Assembly (NCBI GenBank): GCA_959604655.1
Contig: CAUHCL010000003.1
Location: 1 to 54,537, forward strand
Source of the DNA: an uncultured Alistipes sp.
GTDB taxonomy: Bacteria > Bacteroidota > Bacteroidia > Bacteroidales > Rikenellaceae
Length of the DNA: 54,537 nt
Direction: 5' to 3'
Both the position numbers and the translations under genes were made by a program. The notes under the pieces are model-generated. The model did no database searches. It was not told where the DNA came from and saw only the letters and a program-made list of their open reading frames with translations. Positions 16,811 to 26,000 of the stretch are shown here, in pieces (position 1 is the stretch's first letter; each line of letters starts with the position of its first letter).

Positions 16811-17758
16811 ATGGACAGACTGGGATTTTTCAAACACGGATTGTCGGCAGCGACGGATGTCGTCGGTCAGATGATCGGGCTGAAAAAGGCGGTCGACACG
16901 TTCACAGAGGCCGTAGACGAGGCGCTGAGCGGCATAAAGAGCGACATTGGGCTGAATCTGCAATCGTTGCAGGGCGACATGTGCGAGAATCCGCGCAACA
17001 CGCTCTTCGAAGCGGCGCAGATGGGCTACACCATGATCGAGACAGCGTCGTACGCCAACGGTCGGGTCTACGACATGAAGCCCGAGGAATTCCGCGACGC
17101 GGCCCGCAAAGCGGGGCTGAAGATCGCGGGGGCGCACCTGACAAGGCTGCTCGACGAGAATCCCGCGGCATCGGCGCAGACCGCACCGACGCAGAGCGGC
17201 GAAGCCGAAGCGGCTGCCGAGGACCCTGCTCTGAAATGGTGGGCCGAGGCGCTGGACACGCACCGCGACATGGGATGCCGCTACATCACGATGCCGAATC
17301 TGCCCGAGAATCTTTCGGACGAGACGACGGCGCGTTACGCCGCCTATTTCGACACGATAGGCGACATGGCGGCGCAGCGGGGGATGAAGTTCTGCTTCCA
17401 TCCCGACAAAAGGCACCTGACGGCCGAAAACGGAACATCGGCGTTCGACGCGATAGCGGCCGCGACCGACCCCGCGAAGGTGTGGTTCGAGATAGACACG
17501 TACGAGACGGCCGAGGCGGGGATCGACACCAAGGCGCTGCTCAAACGCTACGGCAAACGTGTGCTGCTGCTGCACGCGCACGATTACGGAGCGGTGGGCG
17601 AAAGCGGACGCATCGATTTCGACCCGATAATATCGGAAGCGATACGGTGCGGCGCGCAGGACATTTTCGTCGAGGTGCGCAACTACTCCCTGCCGCCCAA
17701 GAACTGCGCCGAGCGCAGCCTGTACAACCTCGAATCGCTGCCGAGCATAAAGTACTGA
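16811..17758 (+). CDS. Sugar phosphate isomerase/epimerase-like TIM-barrel protein
   Basis: 315 residues. From residue ~45 it reads as a xylose isomerase-like TIM barrel: GLNLQSLQGDMCENP, GYTMIETASYANG, AGLKIAGAHLT, KFCFHPDKRHLT, VWFEIDTYETAEAGID and VLLLHAHDYG provide the Glu/Asp/His metal ligands on successive strands. The first ~40 residues are an unusual helical segment without a cleavable signal, so it is probably cytoplasmic. Neighbours (oxidoreductase, DUF1080 hydrolase) suggest it isomerises or epimerises a keto-sugar in that pathway. The exact substrate is unknown. Confidence 0.78.
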   Translation: MDRLGFFKHGLSAATDVVGQMIGLKKAVDTFTEAVDEALSGIKSDIGLNLQSLQGDMCENPRNTLFEAAQMGYTMIETASYANGRVYDMKPEEFRDAARKAGLKIAGAHLTRLLDENPAASAQTAPTQSGEAEAAAEDPALKWWAEALDTHRDMGCRYITMPNLPENLSDETTARYAAYFDTIGDMAAQRGMKFCFHPDKRHLTAENGTSAFDAIAAATDPAKVWFEIDTYETAEAGIDTKALLKRYGKRVLLLHAHDYGAVGESGRIDFDPIISEAIRCGAQDIFVEVRNYSLPPKNCAERSLYNLESLPSIKY

Positions 17759-17823
17759 CGGCGGCGGACGAAGCGAATACAGAAAAAAGAGATAAACTTT
17801 TATTAACCTAAAAATTAACGACT

Positions 17824-19296
17824 ATGTCAAAGAAAATTTCACGAGCTGACTTTCTGAAGACCTCGGCGACGGGTCTTGCAGCCATGACCGTCGTTCCCGG
17901 CAACGTAATGGGAGCGGCATTCGGACACAAAGCTCCTTCGGACAAGCTGAACATCGCAGGTGTGGGTGTCGGCGGCCGAGGCGCAGCCGTGCTGAGCGAC
18001 GTATCGGACGAGAACATCGTGGCTCTGTGCGATACCGACTGGAACTATGCCAAAGGCACTTTCAACCGCTACGCCAAGGCTCAGCGTTTCTGGGACTGGC
18101 GCGAGATGTACGACAAGATCGGCAACCAGATCGACGCCGTAGTCTGCGGTACCCCCGACCACACCCACGCGCTGGTATCGAGCACCGCAATGGAGCTGGG
18201 CAAGCACATCTACTGCGAAAAGCCCCTTACCCACTCGGTTTACGAGTCTCGTCTGCTGACCAAGCTGGCTGCCGAGAAGGGCGTTGCCACTCAGATGGGT
18301 AACCAGGGTTCGTCGGGCGAAGGCGTGCAGAAGGTCTGCGACTGGATCTGGAACGGCGAGATCGGCGAGGTGACCCGCGTAGACGCGTTCACCGACCGTC
18401 CCATCTGGCCGCAGGGTCTGATGCGTCCCACGCAGGTGGATCCCATCCCCGACACGCTGAACTGGGATCTGTTCCTCGGCCCGGCCCAGTATCGTCCCTA
18501 CAACAAGATCTACCAGCCCTGGAACTGGCGCGGATGGTGGGACTTCGGTACGGGTGCACTGGGTGACATGGCCTGCCATATCCTCCACCCCGTATTCAAG
18601 GCACTCCAGCTGGGCTACCCCACCAAGGTTCAGGGTTCGTCGACGGCTCTGCTGACCGACTGCGCTCCGCAGGCACAGATGGTGACCTACGTATTCCCCG
18701 CACGCGGCAAGAAGGACAAGGTGAAGCTGCCCGAGGTAACCGTAACGTGGTACGACGGCGGTCTGACTCCCCCGCGTCCCGAAGGTCTGGAGCCCGGAAA
18801 GAGCCTCAACGACCAGGGCGGCGGCGCCATCTTCTACGGTACGAAGGATATCCTCGTATGCGGTTGCTACGGCGTCAACCCCTACCTCGTATCGGGTCGT
18901 GAGCCCAAGGTTCCCGCACGCGCCCGCAAGGTCGAGCTGTCGCACGGCAAGGACTGGGTACGCGCCTGCAAGGAGAGCAAGGAGAACCGTACTCTCACCA
19001 ACTCGGACTTCTCGGAGGCAGGTCCGTTCAACGAGATGGTCGTAATGGGTGTTCTGGGTGTTCGTCTTCAGGGCCTCAACAAGACTCTGGAGTGGGACGG
19101 CGCCAACATGCGCTTCACCAACATCGGTCCCGACGAGACGATCCGCATCATGATCGAGGACGGCTTCTCGGTGAACGACGGTCACCCGACTTTCAACAAG
19201 ACCTACACCGATCCCATCAACGCACAGCAGTTCGCTGCCGAGATGATCAAGCACAACTATCGTGACGGCTGGAAGCTCTGCGACATGCCCAAATAA
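17824..19296 (+). CDS. Gfo/Idh/MocA-family oxidoreductase with Tat-like leader
   Basis: 490 residues. After a leader, KLNIAGVGVGGRGAAVL (~40-56) is the Rossmann NAD-binding loop, and CEKPLTHSVYESRLL carries the family's catalytic-region EKP motif. A long C-terminal domain has WNWRGWWDFGTGALGDMACH. The N-terminus (KKISRADFLKTSATGLAAM) has the layout of a Tat signal, but the second arginine is alanine. Relatives paired with DUF1080 proteins oxidise or reduce the 3-position of glycosides. Impression: more GGT and CGT codons than neighbours, suggesting high expression. GH109-like glycosidase activity is an alternative. Confidence 0.85.
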   Translation: MSKKISRADFLKTSATGLAAMTVVPGNVMGAAFGHKAPSDKLNIAGVGVGGRGAAVLSDVSDENIVALCDTDWNYAKGTFNRYAKAQRFWDWREMYDKIGNQIDAVVCGTPDHTHALVSSTAMELGKHIYCEKPLTHSVYESRLLTKLAAEKGVATQMGNQGSSGEGVQKVCDWIWNGEIGEVTRVDAFTDRPIWPQGLMRPTQVDPIPDTLNWDLFLGPAQYRPYNKIYQPWNWRGWWDFGTGALGDMACHILHPVFKALQLGYPTKVQGSSTALLTDCAPQAQMVTYVFPARGKKDKVKLPEVTVTWYDGGLTPPRPEGLEPGKSLNDQGGGAIFYGTKDILVCGCYGVNPYLVSGREPKVPARARKVELSHGKDWVRACKESKENRTLTNSDFSEAGPFNEMVVMGVLGVRLQGLNKTLEWDGANMRFTNIGPDETIRIMIEDGFSVNDGHPTFNKTYTDPINAQQFAAEMIKHNYRDGWKLCDMPK

Positions 19297-19328
19297 TCGA
19301 CTACAACTAATTAATTTATAACACAACG

Positions 19329-20069
19329 ATGAAAAAAGTATTATTCATGGCCGCATTGGCAACCGCCTCGATTTTCGCAGGCTGCAAGGGCAATGAAGAC
19401 GACGCCAACACCGTGGTACTGTTCGACGGAACGAGCCTCGAGGGTTGGAGAGGTTACGGAAAGACCGAGGTTCCCTCACGCTGGACCATCGAGGACGGCT
19501 GCCTGAAGTTCAACGGCTCGGGCGGCGGCGAGGCCCAGACGCTGGAGGGCGGCGATATCATCTTCGACCAGAAGTTCAAGAACTTCGAGCTGGAGCTGGA
19601 GTGGAAAGTTGCCAAGGGTTCTAACTCGGGTATCTTCTACCTGGCTCAGGAGATCCCGGGCCAGCCGATCTACATCTCGGCTCCCGAGTACCAGGTGCTC
19701 GACAACGCCAACCACCCCGACGCCAAGCTGGGCGTGGACGGCAACCGCATGTCGGCATCGCTCTATGACATGATTCCCGCCAAGCCGCAGAACCAGAAGC
19801 CCTACGGCGAGTGGAACAAGACCAAGATCCTTTGCTACAAGGGTACCGTGGTTCACTACCAGAACGACGTTCCCGTGGTAGAGTATCACTTGTGGACTCC
19901 CCAGTGGCAGGAGCTGCTCGACAAGTCGAAGTTCAGCAAGGACAAGTGGCCCGAGGCTTACGATCTGCTGCTCAACTGCGGCGGTGAGAACCACGAGGGT
20001 TACATCGGCTTGCAGGACCACGGCGACGACGTATGGTTCCGCAACATCAAGGTGAAGGTTCTCGAATAG
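19329..20069 (+). CDS. DUF1080 (3-keto-glycoside hydrolase family) lipoprotein
   Basis: 246 residues. A lipoprotein signal with lipobox IFAGC puts Cys19 at the mature N-terminus. The rest is a concanavalin-like jelly roll of the DUF1080 family: VVLFDGTSLEGWRG, DIIFDQKFKNFELELEWK, NSGIFYLAQE and YIGLQDHGDDVWFRNIKVK. Members of this Pfam family are now described as 3-keto-disaccharide hydrolases. With the oxidoreductase 32 bases upstream this gives oxidise-then-cleave of glycosides. It ends at a strong terminator. Confidence 0.88.
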   Translation: MKKVLFMAALATASIFAGCKGNEDDANTVVLFDGTSLEGWRGYGKTEVPSRWTIEDGCLKFNGSGGGEAQTLEGGDIIFDQKFKNFELELEWKVAKGSNSGIFYLAQEIPGQPIYISAPEYQVLDNANHPDAKLGVDGNRMSASLYDMIPAKPQNQKPYGEWNKTKILCYKGTVVHYQNDVPVVEYHLWTPQWQELLDKSKFSKDKWPEAYDLLLNCGGENHEGYIGLQDHGDDVWFRNIKVKVLE

Positions 20070-20094
20070 AACATAAATCTTTTCATAATTGGCA

Positions 20095-20129
20095 GAGCTG
20101 TCCGAATTTTCGGGCAGCTCTTGTTTTTT
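20095..20129 (+). terminator. Terminator after the DUF1080 gene
   Basis: GAGCTGTCCGA (20095-20105) pairs with TCGGGCAGCTC (20110-20120), one G-T pair, followed by TTGTTTTTTG. It ends the tatA-to-DUF1080 run. Confidence 0.88.
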
Positions 20130-20205
20130 GAGGGAGGGAGGGACAGCGTTCACCAAAAATCGATTCTGCCGCAGATTGGACCGCCACGGGCGTAACGTCA
20201 TTCCA

Positions 20206-20235
20206 CATTTCACCGTTTTGCCAAACGGTGAAATG
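20206..20235. repeat. 13-bp perfect hairpin
   Basis: CATTTCACCGTTT (20206-20218) and AAACGGTGAAATG (20223-20235) around TGCC. Flanking ATTCCA and TGGAAT extend the symmetry after two unpaired bases. There is no T tract, so it is not an ordinary terminator. Confidence 0.7.
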
Positions 20236-20349
20236 ATTGGAATCTCTACCGACCAATCCCCGTCAGCCATATGCCAATCCTCTCACGCGGCTCGGCAAAC
20301 GACGTATTTTTTCATACTCCCGTACCGCAACGATCGTTCTGCTTGCCAT

Positions 20350-20380
20350 TTTGAGAATCGGAATAAAAAAGTTATCTTTG
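20350..20380 (+). promoter_or_regulatory. Full promoter ~380 bases upstream of the ROK gene
   Basis: TTTG (20350-20353), 19 bases, TATCTTTG (20373-20380). Both boxes are perfect. No ORF begins nearby, so it either drives the ROK gene through a long repeat-filled leader or produces a non-coding RNA. Confidence 0.65.
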
Positions 20381-20484
20381 AAAAATTTTCGTGCGCTCCC
20401 GCCTATGCCGAGGCGGGAAAGCGGATGTTGCAGAACAAGTATATCCCCCAAAGGGACCGAACGGTTTAGACTCGTAAGATAATT

Positions 20485-20560
20485 GCGGCTCTTCAGAGCC
20501 GCGCGAGCCGCAGCCTCGCCCCGCGGAGGCTCGCTGTTCGCTCCCTCCGCAGACTGCGGC
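20485..20560 (+). repeat. Intergenic repeat module A, forward copy
   Basis: It starts with hairpin GCGGCTC-TTCA-GAGCCGC (20485-20502), followed by a segment beginning GAGCCGCAGCCTCGCC that matches the reverse complement of 42226-42285 nearly base for base. The shared part includes GGAGGCTCGCTGTTCGCT. Confidence 0.75.
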
Positions 20561-20652
20561 CCGCACAGTCCTGCGGACTGCGAAATACGGCGCCACACCG
20601 ACGAGCGCAGGTGCAGAGCGGAATGACGGAAAGGACACTCGGGTCGCGGACT

Positions 20653-20700
20653 GCTGTTCGCCGACGGCGGCAGGAGTGCGGCAGTTCGATGAACCGCAAG
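20653..20700 (+). repeat. Intergenic repeat module B, partial copy
   Basis: GCTGTTCGCCGACGGCGG (from 20653) and AGGAGTGCG are identical to the start of the copy at 51394. The second half is shortened to a GTTC/GAAC hairpin. Confidence 0.65.
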
Positions 20701-20760
20701 CGGGGTTGGCACGGCCGATAACGGACACTACAAAGAATTGAACCTAAACGAATTACTATA

Positions 20761-21870
20761 ATGTACAGAGAAGATAACCGTACGGTAGTCACGCTCGACG
20801 CCGGCGGAACCAATTTCGTATTCGGCGCCATACGCGCCAACAAGTTCATCGTGGATCCCATAACCCTGCCGTCGAACTCCGACGACCTCGATCGCTGCCT
20901 CGCCACGATGGTGGACGGATTCGAGCGCATAATCGCCCGACTCGACGACAAACCCGCGGCCATAAGTTTCGCCTTCCCGGGCCCTGCCGACTACCCCAAC
21001 GGCATCATAGGCGGCCACCTGCCCAACTTCCCCTCGTTCCGCGACGGCGTGGCCCTCGGCCCCTTCCTGGAGGATAAGTTCGGCATCCCCGTCTACATAA
21101 ACAACGATGCCGACCTCTATGCCTACGGCGAGGCGCTGGCAGGCGCGCTGCCCGAGCTCAACGAGCGGCTGGCGGCGGCAGGCAGCAGCAAACGCTACCG
21201 CAACCTGCTGGGCTACACCTTCGGCACGGGATTCGGATTCGGATTCGTCACCGACGGAGAGCTGCACACGGGCGACAACTCGTGCGTGGAGACATTCTGC
21301 CTGAAACACAAATACATGCCCGACGTGATGGTAGAGGACGGCGTAGCCGTGCGCGCCGTGAAGCGGGTCTACGCCAAACTGTCGGGCACGGACGATCCCT
21401 CGCTGGAGCCCAAGGATATTTTCGACATCGCCGAGGGCAAGCGCGAAGGCGACCGCGAGGCCGCACGCGCGGCTTTCGAATCGATGGGCACCGTGGCGGG
21501 CGACGCCATGGCCACGGCCGTGACGCTGATCGACGGAGTGATAGTAATAGGCGGCGGCATCACGGCGGCGGCTAAATACATCATGCCCTCGCTGCTGCGC
21601 GAGCTGCGTTCGCGCATGTTCCAACTCGACGGCAGCATCCTGAACCGAGTGCAGATGAAGGTCTACGATCTGGACGACGAGACCGAGTTCGCCGAGTTCG
21701 CGCGCGGCGAGTCGCGAAGCATAAAGGTCTACGGTTCGGACCGCGAAGTGGTATACGATCCGCAGAAGCGCGTGGGCGTCATGATCTCGAAGATAGGGGC
21801 CAGCACGGCCATATCGCTCGGCGCATATGCTTTCGCGCTGAACGAGATCGACAAGCGGGCGGGTAAATAG
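20761..21870 (+). CDS. ROK-family sugar kinase
   Basis: 369 residues. The ATP-binding phosphate-1 motif LDAGGTNFVFGAI is at ~12-24, SFAFPGPADY follows, and NNDADLYAYGEA contains the catalytic Asp. GTGFGFGFV and the VIVIGGGIT adenosine motif complete the ASKHA fold. The ROK zinc motif (CxCGxxGCxE) is not visible; the corresponding region reads ETFCLKHKYMPD, so zinc binding is probably lost. It is likely a glucokinase, fructokinase or N-acetylhexosamine kinase. It precedes glycan-degradation genes and ends at its own terminator. Confidence 0.85.
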   Translation: MYREDNRTVVTLDAGGTNFVFGAIRANKFIVDPITLPSNSDDLDRCLATMVDGFERIIARLDDKPAAISFAFPGPADYPNGIIGGHLPNFPSFRDGVALGPFLEDKFGIPVYINNDADLYAYGEALAGALPELNERLAAAGSSKRYRNLLGYTFGTGFGFGFVTDGELHTGDNSCVETFCLKHKYMPDVMVEDGVAVRAVKRVYAKLSGTDDPSLEPKDIFDIAEGKREGDREAARAAFESMGTVAGDAMATAVTLIDGVIVIGGGITAAAKYIMPSLLRELRSRMFQLDGSILNRVQMKVYDLDDETEFAEFARGESRSIKVYGSDREVVYDPQKRVGVMISKIGASTAISLGAYAFALNEIDKRAGK

Positions 21871-21895
21871 GGACCGCCGACCGCAACACCGCTAA

Positions 21896-21940
21896 GTCCC
21901 CTGCCGAATACGATTTCGGCGGGGGACATTTTTCGTTTTA
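21896..21940 (+). terminator. Terminator after the ROK gene
   Basis: GTCCCCTGCCGAA (21896-21908) pairs with TTCGGCGGGGGAC (21915-21927) with one G-T pair, followed by ATTTTTCGTTTT. Confidence 0.9.
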
Positions 21941-21999
21941 GGCGACGTACTCCGACCGCGCAATTTTTTGCCGATCGGTCCGTTATAGCATCGGAGGCG

Positions 22000-22031
22000 T
22001 TTGCAAATCTCTCATTTTATGGCTATATTTG
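22000..22031 (+). promoter_or_regulatory. Promoter of the EEP-family gene
   Basis: TTTG (22000-22003), exactly 20 bases, TATATTTG (22024-22031), a perfect Bacteroidota promoter. The start codon is 35 bases further on; the beta-galactosidase gene probably shares it. Confidence 0.8.
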
Positions 22032-22065
22032 CGAACCAAACCTTAACGACATAACCGCTCTCATA

Positions 22066-22989
22066 ATGAAACGGACTCTGTTTCTTCTGATGTTCACGCT
22101 CGCGCTGACGGCAGCCGCGGCACAGAACCTCACCGTCGGATCGTACAACATCCGCAACGACAATTCGAGCGACACGCGCAACGGCGACGGCTGGGCGCAG
22201 CGCTGCCCCGTGATCTGCGAACTGGTGCAGTGGGTCGACTACGACATCTTCGGCGCGCAGGAGGTGAAGAAGAACCAGCTCGACGACATGCTCGCGCAAC
22301 TTTCCGACTACGACCATGTGGGCATGGGCCGCGACGACGGCAAGCACGGCGGCGAGCACGAACCCATATTCTACAAACGCGCCCGCTTCGAGTTGCTCGA
22401 CTCGGGCGACTTCTGGATCTCGCAGACCCCCGACGTGGCGGGATCGAAGGGCTGGGACGCCGCTCTGCCGCGCGTGTGCAGCTACGCGCATTTCCGCGAC
22501 CGACAGACCAAGCGTAAGTTCTGGTACTTCAATCTCCACATGGACCACATCGGCGTCGAGGCACGCCGCGAGGGGGCGAAACTCATCGTCGCCAAGGTGC
22601 GCGAGATGTGCGGAGGGGAGCCCGTCATCATCACGGGCGACTACAACGTCGACCAGACCGACGAGATATACGGCATCTTCGCCTCGTCGGGCATCCTGAA
22701 GGATTCGTTCGAGGCCGCCGAGAAGCGGTTCGCCCGCAACGGCACGTTCAACAGCTTCAAGCCCGACTATCACACCGAAAGCCGCATCGACCACATCTTC
22801 CTCTCGCCGAGTTTCGAGGTGGGCAACTACGCCGTGCTGACCGACGGCTACTGGACCCCGAGCGAGGAGAGCGCCGCCGAGCTCAAGGGCGACGCCGCTC
22901 CGCAGGAGATCAGTTTCCGCCGCTACGAGCGCCGCTGTCCGTCGGACCACTACCCCGTGGCGGCACGCATCCGCTTCGGTAAGCGGTAA
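22066..22989 (+). CDS. Exported endonuclease/exonuclease/phosphatase family protein
   Basis: 307 residues with a signal peptide (~1-20, LALTAAAAQ). The EEP fold motifs are in order: TVGSYNIRNDN, IFGAQEVKKNQL (metal Glu), NLHMDHIGVEARREGA, ITGDYNVD (catalytic Asp/Asn), SRIDHIFLS and PSDHYPVAARI (catalytic His). Exported gut Bacteroidetes members of this family are variously nucleases or phosphodiesterases, and the substrate cannot be deduced. The beta-galactosidase gene begins 46 bases downstream with no terminator between, so cotranscription is likely. Confidence 0.88.
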   Translation: MKRTLFLLMFTLALTAAAAQNLTVGSYNIRNDNSSDTRNGDGWAQRCPVICELVQWVDYDIFGAQEVKKNQLDDMLAQLSDYDHVGMGRDDGKHGGEHEPIFYKRARFELLDSGDFWISQTPDVAGSKGWDAALPRVCSYAHFRDRQTKRKFWYFNLHMDHIGVEARREGAKLIVAKVREMCGGEPVIITGDYNVDQTDEIYGIFASSGILKDSFEAAEKRFARNGTFNSFKPDYHTESRIDHIFLSPSFEVGNYAVLTDGYWTPSEESAAELKGDAAPQEISFRRYERRCPSDHYPVAARIRFGKR

Positions 22990-23035
22990 CGGCGGGGTTT
23001 TCATGACGAACGACTTAAACAGCAAATACTAATCA

Positions 23036-26000
23036 ATGATGAAAAGACTATCGGTATTATTACTGACGACTCTGGCAGCTTCGGCCATGCACGCTCAGAC
23101 CTTCACCGAGTGGCACGACGCCGAAGTGAACCAGATCAACCGCGCGCCCATGCACGCGACCTACAAGATCTTCGAGACGGCCGATGCCGCCGCGGGCAAG
23201 TATTGCGACAAGTGCAACAACCCCTATCGCCTCTCGCTCAACGGCACCTGGCAGTTCAACTGGGTGGAGAACGCCGACCAGCGTCCCACCGACTTCTTCC
23301 GCACCGACTACAACGACGCCGCATGGGGCACCATGGAGGTACCCGCCATGTGGGAGATGAACGGCTACGGCGACCCCATCTACGTCAACGTGGGTTACGC
23401 GTGGCGCAACAACTTCCGCAACGACCCGCCCAACGTGCCCGTCGAGCAGAACCACGTGGGATCGTACCGCCGCACGGTCGACATCCCCGCCGACTGGTCG
23501 GGCCGCGACATATTCCTCAACATCGGCGCTGCGGTGTCGAACGTCTACGTGTGGGTCAACGGCAAGTTCGTCGGCTACTCGGAGGACAGCCACCTCGGCG
23601 CGTCGTTCGACATCACCAAATTCGTCACCACGGGCGAGAACCTCATCGCCTTGCAGATCTTCCGCTGGTGCGACGGATCGTATCTGGAGGATCAGGATCT
23701 GTGGCGCCTGAGCGGCATCTCGCGCGACGTGGACCTGACGGCGCGTCCCAAAGCCCGCCTGACCGATCTGAAGGCTACTCCCGTACTCGACGCCGAGTAC
23801 AAGGATGCCGTAATGGAGATCGACATGGACTTCACCTCGGGTGTCAAGAGCGCCGACGTGAAACTGCTCGACAAGCAGGGTGCCGTAGTGGCCGAGGGTA
23901 CGGCCGCACCCAAGAACGGCAAGGCACACCTGTCGCTGGAGGTGAAGAACCCCGCCAAATGGACGGCCGAGACTCCCGAACTCTATAAGCTGACGGTGGC
24001 CGTAAACGACGGCCGCGGCGTGACCGAAGCCGTTGCGCAGCGCGTGGGCTTCCGCTCGTCGGAGATCCGCGACGGACAGCTTCTGGTCAACGGCAAGCCC
24101 GTGCTCATCAAGGGTGCCAACCGCCACGAGGTCGATCCGCAGAAGGGATTCGTCCTGCCGCGCGAGCGCATGATTCAGGATATCCGCCTCATGAAGGAGT
24201 TCAACGTGAACGCCGTGCGCACCTGCCACTACCCCGACACTCCCGAGTGGTACGACCTCTGCGACGAGTACGGAATCTACGTTCTGGACGAGGGTAACAT
24301 CGAGTCGCACGGAATGGGTTACGGCGACCAGACGCTGGCCAAGAACCCCATCTACGCCAAGGCCCACCTGGAGCGCGACAGCCGCATGGTGCTGCGCGAC
24401 AAGAACCACCCGTCGATCATCATCTGGAGCATGGGCAACGAGGCGGGCATGGGTCCCAACTTCGAGGCCTGCTACCGCTGGATACGCGACTACGACCCCT
24501 CGCGCCCGATACACTACGAACAGGCCATGCACACCGAGTTCTCGGACATCATGTGCCCCATGTACGCCGACTACAACTGGTGCGAGAACTACCTGAAAAA
24601 CTCGCCCAAGAAGCCTCTCATCCAGTGCGAATACGCCCATGCGATGGGTAACTCGCTCGGCGGATTCAAGGAGTACTGGGATCTGATCCGCAAATACGAC
24701 CGCTACCAGGGCGGCTTCATATGGGATTTCGTCGACCAGGGCTTCACCCGCTACGAGAAGGACGGCAAGGTATCGTTCACCTACGGCGGCGACTACAACA
24801 ACTACGACGCTACCGACAACTCGTTCAACTGCAACGGTTTCATAGCGCCCGACCGTACTCCCCAGGCACAGGCCTACGAGGTGCGCCGCCAGTACCAGTC
24901 GATATGGACCACGCCCGTCGACCTCGCGGCCGCCAAGGTGGAGGTTTACAATGAGAACTTCTTCACTTCGCTCGCTCCCTACGCTCTGGAGTGGGAGCTG
25001 GTGCAGAACGGCAAGGTGACCAAGGCGGGCCGCATGGAGAATCTCGACGTGGCTCCGCAGCAGCGCAAGGAGATCGTGCTGGGCTACACCTCGGCCGACA
25101 TATGCCCCGAGGCCGACGAAGTGCTGGTCAACGTGCGTTACGTACTGAAAGAGAAACAGCCTCTGCTCGACATAGGTTACGTCGTGGCCGAGAACCAGAT
25201 GAGCCTGCGCGACTACGACACCGCCAAGGCGTTCGCCATGAAGGAGTCGGCGCGTCCCGTCACCGTCACCAAGTTCGAGAAGTGCACCGAGGTGGAGGGC
25301 TACGACTGGCGCATATCGTTCGACCGCGAGGGCTTCATCAACGAGATGGTCTACGGACAGATGTCGCTCATGGCCGAGGGTTCGTCGCTGCGTCCCAACT
25401 TCTGGCGCGCACCCACCGAGAACGACCTCGGAGCGCATTTGCAGGACCGCTTCGCCGCATGGCGCAATCCCCGCATGAATCTGCGCGGCTTCGACGCCAA
25501 GATCGAGGAGGGCGTTGCCGTGGTGAAGGCCGACTATGAGATGCCGCAGGTGAAGGCCGCCATGACCATCACCTACACCATCAACGGCGAGGGTCAGATC
25601 AAGGTATCGCAGGCCATGACCGCCGACAAGGAGGCCAAGGTGTCGGGCATGTTCCGCTTCGGCATGCGCATGGAGCTGCCCGCGCGTTTCAACATGCTGG
25701 AGTACTACGGCCGCGGCGGCGTGGAGAACTATTCGGACCGCAAGAGCTGCGCCAACATAGGCATCTACAACGAGACGGTGGCCGAGCAGTACAACGAGCG
25801 CTACGTGCGTCCGCAGGAGTCGGGCACGCGTTCGGATCTGCGCTACTTCAACGTGGTCGACACGGCGGGTGCGGGTCTGGGCATCGTGGCCGAGAACGCC
25901 TTCTCGGCTTCGGCAATCCCCTACTCGATCGAGTCGATGGATGTGTCGGTCGGCGCGCCGCAGCGCCACTCGGGCGACCTGAAAGCCGACGGCAAGACCT

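Larger units (their letters stand above)
20130..20760. other. 631-base intergenic region with hairpin, orphan-like promoter and repeats
   Basis: No convincing gene. It contains a long perfect hairpin (20206-20235), a full promoter (20350-20380), a short CCCGCCT/AGGCGGG hairpin just downstream of it, and repeat modules A (20485-20560) and B (20653-20700). The ROK gene starts at 20761, so the promoter would give it a ~375-nt leader. Confidence 0.6.

Noticed and set aside
20089..20469. ORF of 126 codons after the DUF1080 gene
   Set aside because: It begins inside the terminator and crosses a perfect hairpin and promoter.
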